A stretch of 9,440 nt of DNA from Candidatus Hydrogenedentota bacterium (GTDB lineage Bacteria > Spirochaetota > Leptospiria > Turneriellales > J094): the NCBI GenBank assembly GCA_003695005.1, contig RFJE01000410.1, forward strand, positions 1-9,440. The letters run 5' to 3'. The position numbers and the translations under genes are program-made. The notes beneath the pieces were generated by a model. It was not told where the DNA came from. It worked only from the letters and a program-made list of their open reading frames with translations, and ran no database searches. Below, in pieces: positions 1 through 7,258 of this stretch. Position 1 is the first letter of the stretch, and every line of letters begins with the position of its first letter.

Positions 1-1975
1 CATAATGAGTTTTTTTACTAACTGAAGAAGTTGGCTTCCCTCCTAGTTTTTTTACCATATCTTCTGCTTCTTTTCTGGATAAACTAGATAATGTACCGGT
101 AAAGACAAATGTTTTCCCCTCCAATTTTCGCGATGATGAATCATGCTTTTCTTCGAGTATGTTTAATCCTGCTTCTTGAAACTTTTTCAGAAGCTTTTTT
201 GTCTTTTCGGATGCAAAAAACTCATGCACGCTTTTTGCAATAATCGGGCCGATTTCATATACCGAGCTTAATTCTTCTTCTGTTGCATTCACTATATTAT
301 CGAGATTCTTAAAATGTTTGGCTAGCACTTCCGCAGTATAAGGCCCTACATTTGGAATCCCTAATGCCATCAAAAAATGATGAAGTGGCACTTCTTTTCG
401 TGCTTGAATGGCTTCTATCATTTTACGGGGTAGAATATCACCCATGCCTTCTAGATTTTTTAGTTTTTCCTCTGTAAGAAAATAAAAATCGGCAGGGTCT
501 TTTACGAAACCAAGATCATAAAATTTAGCGACCCATTCACTGCCAACTCCTTCAAAATCCATGCCATCTTTCGAAGCAAAGTATTGAAGGCTTTGTACAA
601 TTTTAGCAGGACATTCTGGATTTGGACAGCGTACATAGACTTCTTCTTGTTTTAAAGGGGTCTTGCATACGGGACATTTTGTTGGAAATACAATTTTTCT
701 CCGATTGGACCCAGCTTTGTATAACTTAACCACTTTCGGGATAACATCTCCTGCTCGGATAACTTCCACGTAATCGCCAATTTGGATTTGAAGCCTTGAT
801 AATTCATCTTTATTATGAAGCGAAGCTCGCATTACAATTACTCCGCCAATGTTAATTGGCTTTAAGTGAGCTACAGGCGTAACAATTCCCGTTCGTCCCA
901 CTTGAAACTGCACATCTTCTAATATGGTAATCGCACTCCGAGCTGGAAATTTATACGCAATGGCCCATCGGGGATATTTGCTCGTTGCTCCTAGCACATT
1001 CCACCAATTTGTGTTATCCACTTTTAAAACAAGACCATCAATATCAAAAGGAAGTTCAGGACGCTTTTCTAACATCTCCCTATACCATGGCTCAATATCA
1101 TGGATTTTCAGTCGGCGAGCAAATTCGCTTTTCGAAAATCCGGCCGATGCAATATATTCTGTAATAATTTCATACTGGTGATCGGGCAAGGGATTATGTT
1201 TTTGTGATAAATCACTTTCTTCGACCCGACCAATCATGTAAGGATAAAAGCGTAAATTTCGCTCTGCTGCAATTTTTGAATTTTGCTGCCGTAATGTTCC
1301 CGCGGCTGCATTGCGCGGATTTGCAAAAGGTTTTTCTCCTTTTTCTTTAAGCTCTTCGTTCATGGTAAAAAAATCTTCATGCCTTAAAATACACTCCCCA
1401 CGGATACTTAAGTATTTCGGGGGATAAGGTAGCAAAAGTTTTTGCGGAACATTGCGAATTGTTTTTACATTATGTGTGATGTCTTCGCCAACGACACCAT
1501 TACCACGAGTACTCCCCCGCACTAGAATGCCATCTTCATATTCAATTTCTAATGCAAGACCATCGTACTTTGTTTCTCCATAATAGATTATTTCTTGTCG
1601 GATGCCATTTTCCTGCAATAACTTAACGACCCGATTATGAAATTCTTTTACTTCCGCAAAATCCGTTGCATTATCTAAGGACAACATCGGGGGATTGTGA
1701 CGTGCTTCGGGAAACTCCTTGCGAATTTCGCTGCCAACTTTTTCAGAAGGTGATCCTGCAACTTTCCACTCGGGATGTTCGTGCTCCCATTGTTGCAAAA
1801 GGCGCATCATGGCATCGTAGTCTGCATCTGAAATTTCGGGAGTATCCGCAGCATAATAAAGATAGTTATGGTAGTTTAACGCATCAACAAGGTCTAAGTA
1901 ATCTTGCTTTTGGATATTGGCAAGCCCGCGAAATTCATTTAAGAAGCGTCTTTGTGGTTTCTTAACAGGCAGCAT
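1..1975 (-). CDS. ligA: NAD-dependent DNA ligase, 3' end cut by window edge
   Basis: LigA seals nicks in duplex DNA during replication and repair, using NAD+ to form a ligase-AMP intermediate. I translated 658 codons from the ATG at 1975, and the frame is still open at base 1. Domain order is that of the family. An N-terminal Ia domain has the NAD-contacting pattern YLYYAADTPEISDADYD at about residues 38-54. The adenylation motif KYDG follows with the catalytic lysine at K136. Then come an OB-fold, a four-cysteine zinc finger (C434, C437, C450, C455), helix-hairpin-helix repeats at about 505-595 (GIPNVGPYTAEVLAKHF), and the start of a BRCT domain at about 617 (FVFTGTLS). Bacterial LigA proteins are usually about 660-700 residues, so only a few dozen C-terminal residues are missing. 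No strong Shine-Dalgarno precedes the ATG. It lies 29 bases after the small ORF at 2005-2193, so it is probably co-transcribed with it. An earlier in-frame non-ATG start is not excluded. Confidence 0.97.
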   Translation of the reverse strand, partial: MLPVKKPQRRFLNEFRGLANIQKQDYLDLVDALNYHNYLYYAADTPEISDADYDAMMRLLQQWEHEHPEWKVAGSPSEKVGSEIRKEFPEARHNPPMLSLDNATDFAEVKEFHNRVVKLLQENGIRQEIIYYGETKYDGLALEIEYEDGILVRGSTRGNGVVGEDITHNVKTIRNVPQKLLLPYPPKYLSIRGECILRHEDFFTMNEELKEKGEKPFANPRNAAAGTLRQQNSKIAAERNLRFYPYMIGRVEESDLSQKHNPLPDHQYEIITEYIASAGFSKSEFARRLKIHDIEPWYREMLEKRPELPFDIDGLVLKVDNTNWWNVLGATSKYPRWAIAYKFPARSAITILEDVQFQVGRTGIVTPVAHLKPINIGGVIVMRASLHNKDELSRLQIQIGDYVEVIRAGDVIPKVVKLYKAGSNRRKIVFPTKCPVCKTPLKQEEVYVRCPNPECPAKIVQSLQYFASKDGMDFEGVGSEWVAKFYDLGFVKDPADFYFLTEEKLKNLEGMGDILPRKMIEAIQARKEVPLHHFLMALGIPNVGPYTAEVLAKHFKNLDNIVNATEEELSSVYEIGPIIAKSVHEFFASEKTKKLLKKFQEAGLNILEEKHDSSSRKLEGKTFVFTGTLSSLSRKEAEDMVKKLGGKPTSSVSKKTHY

Positions 1976-2004
1976 AATGCATGGAATAAAAGTCTTATGC
2001 CACG

Positions 2005-2193
2005 TCAACGTACAAATTTGTAAACAGAAAGTAAAACCATGATAGCCGTAAAGCCAAGACCTAACTGCCATTGGATGGAAGTAAAGCGTTTGTTCATATC
2101 TTCAAAACGTTTGTCCATGTAATGATACATATCCTCAAAGCGCTTGTCTACCATACGCATTAAATTCTCAAACCGCTTATCGGCAGAATCCAT
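2005..2193 (-). CDS. small coiled-coil protein with 11-residue repeats and C-terminal membrane segment
   Basis: A 62-residue protein of unknown function. Residues 5-37 are three consecutive 11-residue units, each beginning DKRFE and followed by variable residues (NLMRMV, DMYHYM, DMNKRF). Eleven-residue periodicity is typical of right-handed or near-straight coiled coils. Residues 44-60 (LGLGFTAIMVLLSVYKF) form one hydrophobic membrane segment, leaving the charged helix on one side of the membrane. Small proteins of this layout (repeated charged helix plus a tail anchor) occur widely, and the arrangement recalls Borrelia Bdr proteins, but I see no diagnostic homology. The ATG lies inside the preceding 43-residue ORF and overlaps it by 17 bases, suggesting translational coupling. 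The stop is 29 bases before ligA. The repeated structure argues for a genuine gene, but the length leaves some doubt. Confidence 0.68.
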   Translation of the reverse strand: MDSADKRFENLMRMVDKRFEDMYHYMDKRFEDMNKRFTSIQWQLGLGFTAIMVLLSVYKFVR

Positions 2194-2308
2194 AAAGTAA
2201 TTCCGTTAAAATTTCTGCTGCTTTTTCTTTATCATTTTGCAAAGCGTCAATAAAAACTTCGCTGCGTTCCTTTAGACGCTTTTTAGCTTGTTCTAAGACA
2301 ATGCTCAC
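2177..2308 (-). CDS. short ORF (43 aa) with GTG start, first gene after a strong promoter
   Basis: This frame runs from a GTG at 2308 to a TAA at 2177-2179 and encodes 43 residues beginning (M)SIVLEQAKKRLKERSEVF and ending LLYGFCR. The product is charged and predicted to be mostly helical. I do not recognise a family. GTG is the only conventional start codon, because an in-frame stop lies at 2327-2329. The start coincides with the transcription start predicted from the -10 box at 2315-2320, so the message would be leaderless. The 3' end overlaps the next small ORF by 17 bases, an arrangement common in two-gene modules such as toxin-antitoxin pairs. That comparison rests on layout only. The frame could instead be the 5' leader of the downstream gene, but promoter position and overlap favour translation. 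Confidence 0.5.
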   Translation of the reverse strand: MSIVLEQAKKRLKERSEVFIDALQNDKEKAAEILTELLYGFCR

Positions 2309-2314
2309 GACAAT

Positions 2315-2343
2315 AGTATATACAAATTAAGAAAGGATGTCAA
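2315..2343 (-). promoter_or_regulatory. near-consensus sigma70 promoter upstream of the small ORFs and ligA
   Basis: On the minus strand, TTGACA (2343-2338) is separated by exactly 17 bases from TATACT (2320-2315). The -35 is perfect and the -10 differs from TATAAT at one position. The -35 overlaps the TGA stop of the AraC-type gene (2342-2340). The promoter therefore separates the exporter operon from the downstream small ORFs and ligA. Transcription would be expected to begin 6-8 bases after the -10, at about 2309-2307, which is the GTG of the 43-residue ORF. Confidence 0.75.
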
Positions 2344-3467
2344 CTCTTTTTAGCTTTTTTTTCTTTAATAAATTGTGTTGGGGTTTTGCCTACATACGTG
2401 CTAAATAATAAATTAAAATTTGCTTTTGAGTTAAAGCCTACCTTAAAGGCAACAGATAAAACACTTGTATTTTCTTCTTGCAATAAAAGTTGTTTGGCTT
2501 TTTCAATACGAAAGCGATTTACAAATTGCGCAAAATTAATTCCTAAGTGAGAGTTTAAAAATTCCGAAAGTTGGTATGGTTTAATTCCAAGCTCATCGGC
2601 AACACGAGCTAATGTTAAGTCTTCTTCCATATAAAGCTTTTCATTATTCATAAGCTCTACTAAATCGAGATGTAATTCTTTTAAGTTAATCCCTTCTAAT
2701 GAGCTTTTTTTCTTTTTCGGTTTTTTTTGTAACTTTTCGGTTCGCCTGTGGTCAATTAAGGTTTCTAAAAGAGCAAAAAATTCAGGATAACGATAGCTAA
2801 ATAGAAAAAACATAACCACTAAAAGCGCAATAAAGGCAGCGCCCACATACATAAGAGTTAGGTTTTTTAAAGCAAATGCAAAAATACCATAAATGTTAAT
2901 TAGACCTACCACTATAAATAAAGAGAAAAACAATCTAGCAACAGTTGCTGACTGCAAAGAGTGAAAGTCAAACACAATGGCACCGTGTTTAAAAATTAAA
3001 AAGTAAAAAACATGGTTGTACAAAAAAGCACTTACTAATAAAATATCTGCGAGTCCAATTTCACCTTGCTCGAAATAAGCTGTTACTTTTTCGTGTAATA
3101 ACCCCAAAGCAGAAAAAATAGGCAACAGTATGAGAACCACAATACCTGGAACGTATGTATACAACTTTTTAATATCCACAGAATACCCATTTTTAACGGC
3201 TGTAAAAAAGAAAAAGTAAACAGAAGGACCAATAAAAAAATTCAGCGGAATGAATAAATAGTTTACCCACAGCGGCCGGAAGTAAATTTCTCGGATATTA
3301 AACCACGCAAATAGTAATGTGCCTGTAATCACAAGAAGCAATGTAAATAAAAAATAATGGGATATGGTTTTTCTTTTTAAAAAGAAAAAAGCCAAGCTTA
3401 AAAAAAAGGCTAAGCTTGCTCCTGCAAAAATAAACTGCGTTAAGAATTCTCTAAAGGTTGGATTCAT
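2340..3467 (-). CDS. AraC-family transcriptional regulator with seven-segment membrane domain
   Basis: A predicted inner-membrane DNA-binding regulator of 375 residues. The N-terminal ~226 residues are hydrophobic, with seven likely membrane segments at about 7-30, 35-55, 67-89, 103-122, 137-160, 177-199 and 203-226. A lysine-rich cytoplasmic linker follows at about 247-255. The C-terminal ~110 residues are an AraC-type double helix-turn-helix: HTH1 around 284-309 (LTLARVADELGIKPYQLSEF) and HTH2 around 334-366 with the family signature VAFKVGFNSKANFNLLF. This architecture suggests that the membrane part senses an envelope or small-molecule signal; the ligand is unknown. I chose the ATG at 3467. 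A TTG at 3476 would add three residues, and neither has a clear Shine-Dalgarno. The gene starts 15 bases after the exporter stop, so it is very likely the last gene of the tetR-exporter operon, whose promoter or targets it may control. Confidence 0.9.
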   Translation of the reverse strand: MNPTFREFLTQFIFAGASLAFFLSLAFFFLKRKTISHYFLFTLLLVITGTLLFAWFNIREIYFRPLWVNYLFIPLNFFIGPSVYFFFFTAVKNGYSVDIKKLYTYVPGIVVLILLPIFSALGLLHEKVTAYFEQGEIGLADILLVSAFLYNHVFYFLIFKHGAIVFDFHSLQSATVARLFFSLFIVVGLINIYGIFAFALKNLTLMYVGAAFIALLVVMFFLFSYRYPEFFALLETLIDHRRTEKLQKKPKKKKSSLEGINLKELHLDLVELMNNEKLYMEEDLTLARVADELGIKPYQLSEFLNSHLGINFAQFVNRFRIEKAKQLLLQEENTSVLSVAFKVGFNSKANFNLLFSTYVGKTPTQFIKEKKAKKS

Positions 3468-3482
3468 ATAAGACAAATATCA

Positions 3483-6400
3483 TTATTCGAGAAAGCGTTG
3501 CAAGTTTAATTTATCAAAAATTTTACCTTTTCTTTCTTTCGAAACATCAATCTTAAAAAAGTGAATCACAGCTGGTAAGCCTAAAAGAGCCCCAATGGTT
3601 GTAGCAGCCATAACAGAAGATACTAAAAATCCAAAGTAAAAAATAGGCTTAAAATTCGAGAGCATTAAAATAGAAAAACCAAAAATTAATGCAACAGAGG
3701 TATACACAATGGCAAGGCCTGCTTCTTCGTGAGTTTTAGCAATGGCGGAATCTAAATCCAATCCCTTTTTTAAGTTACGCCGAATTGTATTTAAAAAGTG
3801 AATTGTATCATCCACACCAATACCAATGGCAATAGAAGAAAGAATTGCCTGTGCAATATCGAGCGGAATATTGAAATATCCCATTGCTCCAAAGACTAGC
3901 GTAATGGCTAAACCAATGGGAATAATAGCAGTAAGTCCCGCTCGTTCATTTCTAAACAGTAAGAAAATAACCAAAGCAACAATCACCATGCTCATAAGAA
4001 TACTTTTAATTTGGCCACGGACAATATACTGGCCAAGCCGAACAAAGTTTACCGGCTCTCCTACAATCATGTAACTATATCCATTTGGATTTGGTTGGTT
4101 ATCTAAAAACCATTGAATGCGATTCATCGCTCGACGAGAAACTTCTGTTCCAATATCACGACCATTCCGCTCTCCAAGCCGCACTGCAATGGCAATCCGT
4201 CGGAATTCTCTATCCACAGTTCTTTCAAAAACATCAATCCTGCCATCAGAATCTTCGTCTTCGTCCGAAAAAATTTCCAGATAATCTTGGATGGTAGAAC
4301 GGTCATCGGGAATTTTGTAGTATTTCGGGTCATCGCCATTCATGGCCATGTGCATTCTTTTAATAAAATCAGTAAATCCCGAAGTATGCAACATATTGTA
4401 ATTTTCTTCTTGCTCTTTTTGTGCAATAAACTGACGCAAACGATCGGCATATTTTAAGAAAGCAGGATCATACACTCCATTTTCTTGCTTGGAATCTAAA
4501 ATGACAGTAAGGACATAAGAGCCATCAAACACTTTTCCAATATACGAACTAGCTTTTCTTATGTATGTATCTTTCTTAAAAAATTGCACGGGGGAAGTTT
4601 CTGTTTTTACAAGAGTGACTCCATAGCCAAAAATAGCGAGCGCTATGACGGCTATGGCAATCACAAATTTAGAGTGCTTTACACTTAATTTAGACAAAAA
4701 TAAAATAATGGAAAAAATAAATTGGTTATGAGTTTTGGGTGCATCTGACTCTGCTTGTTTGCGTAATGGTAAGACTTTTAAAATCATAAGAGCTGCCGGA
4801 ATTAAACTTACAGCTAGAACAACAGCTAATACAGTACCAATGGCGGCAAACAATCCAAAGCTTTGCAATCCAGTTACATCGTTGAGCAAAAGAGTTAAAA
4901 AACTAATAAATGTAGTAAAACCAGCAAGCCATACTGTCGTCGATATGTGCGTCATCGACTCTAATAAAATTTGTTTTTTATCTCCTGTATGTAAGTTATG
5001 TAGTTCTTGCATGTACTGGTTAAAAATATGAATCGAATAAGAACTACCAACCGCAATTAAAAGTGGTGGCAAAATCGTTCCAATCATGGTAAGTTTTACT
5101 CCTAGCCATCCCATTAAACCAATGGTCCATACACTTCCTAGAACAACTGTAATGGTTGGTAAAACAAGGCCACGGCCACTGCGAAAATTAAAGTAAAAAG
5201 TAAGAATAATCACGAGTACCACAAGCGGTAAAAACTTTCTTAAATCATCTTGTTGAAATTCTGTCATGATTTTATTAAAGACTAAACTACCTAAAAAATA
5301 AATTTTAGCAGGATAATGGTCGTATTTCATGACTACGTTCCACAAAATATTGCGAATCACTTTGTATCGCTTTAATGTTCGTAGAATGATCGTAAAACCA
5401 AAAGCGCGCATACTGCCATCAGGGTTTGTTCCATATAAAACAGAACGGAACTGTGGATTTTTTAATAATTTCTTACGAAGCTTTTCAAAGTCTTTTTTAC
5501 TTTTTGGCAAAATATGATGGCCATTTTCGTCCGTTGGTAATAAATCGACAGGTTTTAATTCATCCTTTGTACCTTCGATATCCTCGCCAGAAATCGGCGT
5601 CATTAAATACTTAATAATTTCCGCCGACTTATAAAGATAAATTTGCTGGTAAGCTTCCATAAAATCTTCAAACTCACCTTTCGTAAGTTTTTTGTTAAAG
5701 TCCGCAAGGTTTGCCATTCTAGCAGCTGTACGAATTGTTCGCATGGCATTGGAATCTAAATTTTGTGCTATCTCGTTTAAGCTTACCAACTTATAATGAT
5801 CAAAATTAAACTCTCGCTCTTTACGCCGAAATTCTGCATAATTTTCTTCGTGAAAAGGTTTCGTTAAATCCCAAACCGCTTCTTCTGGATTTTCTTGTGA
5901 ATCCTTTTCCTGCTGATTTTTCGACGTTTCTTCTCCTTCTAAAATTTCTTTATCTAAATTTTCTTCTTCACTTGTATTTTGTTTTGATTTGTTTTCATTT
6001 AAAATTTCTTCGTCGAGATTGTTTTCATCCGAATTTCTTTCCTGATTCGTACTCTCTTCTCCTAAAATTTCACTATCTAAATTGGATTCGGGATTTTCTT
6101 CTGAAAGGGTCTTACTTTGTTTATCTTGGTTTTTCTCTTGAACAATCCCAGACCCCACAGCTTTTACACCACTAGTCTCTAAAATGGTTTGAAAACGGCT
6201 ATCTTCCAGTTCCGCATTAAAGTCTTTATATTCATTGAGCTCTAAATCAAGCTCATTCATATGGTTGAATAACTGTGTGCTAAAAAGAGGAATGCTTTTA
6301 TCTCTTGGCTCAATACCTGCAATTAAAAAAGTTCGATTATCTCCATAAATATGCTTTGCTCGTTCTCCCATTAAAAAATAAGGATCGTTTTGAGGCATCA

Positions 6401-6524
6401 AAACTTTTGTGGAAGGGTCAAAATGAATTCTAGGCAATCCGGCGGCTAAAAAGATCGTTAGTAAAACCGTAATGACTAAAATTGTTTTTGGATGTGTTAA
6501 AACTGTCTCAATCCATTTTCTCAT
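3483..6524 (-). CDS. RND-superfamily (MMPL/HAE3-like) exporter
   Basis: A 1013-residue inner-membrane transporter with the duplicated RND layout. One N-terminal membrane helix (14-31) precedes a large extracytoplasmic loop, followed by five helices between about 431 and 585. A helix at about 619-640, a second loop, and five helices between about 840 and 985 form the second half. Helix 10 holds GVDDTIHFL (D905, D906), the acidic proton-relay motif seen in MMPL/HAE3-type exporters. The matching site in helix 4 reads AVGSSYSIHIF (about 491-501) and lacks acidic residues. Loop 1 contains an acidic repeat insert (about 124-220), and loop 2 contains a canonical EF-hand calcium loop (756-767). Family members move lipids, hopanoids or hydrophobic compounds; the substrate here is unknown. 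The ATG at 6524 is supported by a strong Shine-Dalgarno and overlaps tetR by 17 bases. No membrane-fusion or outer-membrane partner gene is adjacent, consistent with an MMPL/HAE3-like rather than tripartite HAE1 pump. Confidence 0.92.
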   Translation of the reverse strand: MRKWIETVLTHPKTILVITVLLTIFLAAGLPRIHFDPSTKVLMPQNDPYFLMGERAKHIYGDNRTFLIAGIEPRDKSIPLFSTQLFNHMNELDLELNEYKDFNAELEDSRFQTILETSGVKAVGSGIVQEKNQDKQSKTLSEENPESNLDSEILGEESTNQERNSDENNLDEEILNENKSKQNTSEEENLDKEILEGEETSKNQQEKDSQENPEEAVWDLTKPFHEENYAEFRRKEREFNFDHYKLVSLNEIAQNLDSNAMRTIRTAARMANLADFNKKLTKGEFEDFMEAYQQIYLYKSAEIIKYLMTPISGEDIEGTKDELKPVDLLPTDENGHHILPKSKKDFEKLRKKLLKNPQFRSVLYGTNPDGSMRAFGFTIILRTLKRYKVIRNILWNVVMKYDHYPAKIYFLGSLVFNKIMTEFQQDDLRKFLPLVVLVIILTFYFNFRSGRGLVLPTITVVLGSVWTIGLMGWLGVKLTMIGTILPPLLIAVGSSYSIHIFNQYMQELHNLHTGDKKQILLESMTHISTTVWLAGFTTFISFLTLLLNDVTGLQSFGLFAAIGTVLAVVLAVSLIPAALMILKVLPLRKQAESDAPKTHNQFIFSIILFLSKLSVKHSKFVIAIAVIALAIFGYGVTLVKTETSPVQFFKKDTYIRKASSYIGKVFDGSYVLTVILDSKQENGVYDPAFLKYADRLRQFIAQKEQEENYNMLHTSGFTDFIKRMHMAMNGDDPKYYKIPDDRSTIQDYLEIFSDEDEDSDGRIDVFERTVDREFRRIAIAVRLGERNGRDIGTEVSRRAMNRIQWFLDNQPNPNGYSYMIVGEPVNFVRLGQYIVRGQIKSILMSMVIVALVIFLLFRNERAGLTAIIPIGLAITLVFGAMGYFNIPLDIAQAILSSIAIGIGVDDTIHFLNTIRRNLKKGLDLDSAIAKTHEEAGLAIVYTSVALIFGFSILMLSNFKPIFYFGFLVSSVMAATTIGALLGLPAVIHFFKIDVSKERKGKIFDKLNLQRFLE
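4224..4259 (-). other. EF-hand-type calcium-binding loop encoded in the exporter
   Basis: Residues 756-767 of the exporter read DEDSDGRIDVFE. This fits the 12-position EF-hand loop at every key place: D1, D3, D5, G6, I8, D9 and E12. It is preceded by a helix-like stretch (STIQDYLEIF) and followed by another (FERTVDREFRRIA), as in a helix-loop-helix hand. It lies in the second extracytoplasmic domain between helices 7 and 8, where periplasmic calcium could reach it. Calcium binding itself is inferred. Confidence 0.7.
5901..6083 (-). repeat. three ~60-bp in-gene tandem repeats encoding an acidic linker
   Basis: Three successive units begin with codons for NLDSEIL (residue 148), NLDEEIL (169) and NLDKEIL (189). 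They are spaced 63 and 60 bases apart, so the reading frame is kept. Each start is followed by about 13 acidic and polar residues rich in E, N, S, Q and K. On the plus strand the shared DNA core reads roughly TAAAATTTC followed by a variable stretch and AAATT. The repeats sit in the first extracytoplasmic loop of the exporter and look like an expanded, disordered insert whose copy number could vary between strains. Confidence 0.75.
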
Positions 6525-7239
6525 GTTCGTCTCCTTTTACAATCGATAATCCAGATAAGTTTGGAATTTCGCTAAAGTTTGGCAATAAAGAAGAAGCAAT
6601 AATATTTCGCACTTTTTCCTTTAATGATTCGGGTTCCGTCTCTGTTAAAAAAAAGCCTTCCCCTAAAATATGCAATAAGTCTGTAAAGGCTTGTTCCACA
6701 GTGATTTGGTTCTGTGTTAAAAATTCAGGATTTAAGAATTCACGAAGTACCACAGTTATCAGCCGGCTAACAATGGCAGGATGTACATCCCGAAATGCTT
6801 GCTGTTCCATGGCTTCTTTAAAAAATTCTGCTAAAGTATTTTCCCATTCCACATAATAATCTTGCAATCTTTGCCACAAGTCCGGATAGTGATACTTCAT
6901 ATCTTCGAGTAAAATCGGGGATAAGCCTAGAACTTGTTTTAATACAATGGCAAAAAGATGTAGGAATCTATCTTCATAAGATAAACTTTTCTCCTTTAAT
7001 ATGGGCTTTGCATCACCAATTTGTTTTAATAAAAGCTCAATGGATAGGGCATAAAGTTCATCTTGGCTTTCAAAATGCTGGTAAAATGTTGCCTTGCTAA
7101 TCCCTAGCTGGCGTGTTATTTCGTTCATGGTAACACGCCGGAAGCCGCGGCTCATAAAGAGGGGCAATAATCGAAAAGCCATTTCTTGCCGCATTTGCGG
7201 GTCTAAAACTCGTTCTTTTGCAATGGCTTTTCTTCCCAC
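6508..7239 (-). CDS. TetR-family transcriptional regulator
   Basis: A 243-residue predicted homodimeric repressor with an N-terminal TetR helix-turn-helix. Helix 1 covers about 16-32 (MRQEMAFRLLPLFMSRGF), and the recognition part is about 37-56 (VTMNEITRQLGISKATFYQHF), a very good match to the TetR_N pattern. The C-terminal ~180 residues are all-helical and divergent, as is usual for ligand-binding and dimerisation domains; the ligand cannot be read from sequence. The start is the GTG at 7239, giving a typical 15-residue arm before helix 1. An in-frame ATG at codon 16 would remove that arm, and neither start has a clear ribosome-binding site. It is the first gene of the tetR-exporter-araC unit and most likely represses its own operon, possibly through the ATGACAG repeats just upstream. 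The stop lies 17 bases inside the exporter gene. Confidence 0.93.
   Translation of the reverse strand: MGRKAIAKERVLDPQMRQEMAFRLLPLFMSRGFRRVTMNEITRQLGISKATFYQHFESQDELYALSIELLLKQIGDAKPILKEKSLSYEDRFLHLFAIVLKQVLGLSPILLEDMKYHYPDLWQRLQDYYVEWENTLAEFFKEAMEQQAFRDVHPAIVSRLITVVLREFLNPEFLTQNQITVEQAFTDLLHILGEGFFLTETEPESLKEKVRNIIASSLLPNFSEIPNLSGLSIVKGDEHEKMD
6525..6538 (-). promoter_or_regulatory. Shine-Dalgarno of the exporter gene, inside the tetR 3' end
   Basis: On the minus strand AAAAGGAG (6538-6531) lies 6 bases before the exporter ATG (6524-6522). It is the clearest ribosome-binding site in the window and fixes the exporter start. It lies within the last codons of tetR, so the two genes are translationally linked. 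Confidence 0.8.
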
Positions 7240-7258
7240 TAAACCACGCTATATGTTT

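Noticed and set aside
2011..2022. Perfect 12-base palindrome TACAAATTTGTA shortly upstream of ligA
   Set aside because: It lies within the last codons of the 62-residue ORF, is AT-rich and short, and occurs only once here. I found no second copy or promoter alignment to support an operator.
2241..2282. Inverted repeat AAAGCGTC/GACGCTTT with a 26-base loop in the 43-residue ORF
   Set aside because: Arms are only 8 bases with a long loop and no T-run in the transcription direction, so it is not a convincing terminator or attenuator.
5897..6175. Plus-strand open frame opposite the acidic repeats
   Set aside because: It is the antisense reading of the GAA/AAT-rich exporter repeat, giving a Phe/Leu-rich product without a ribosome-binding site.
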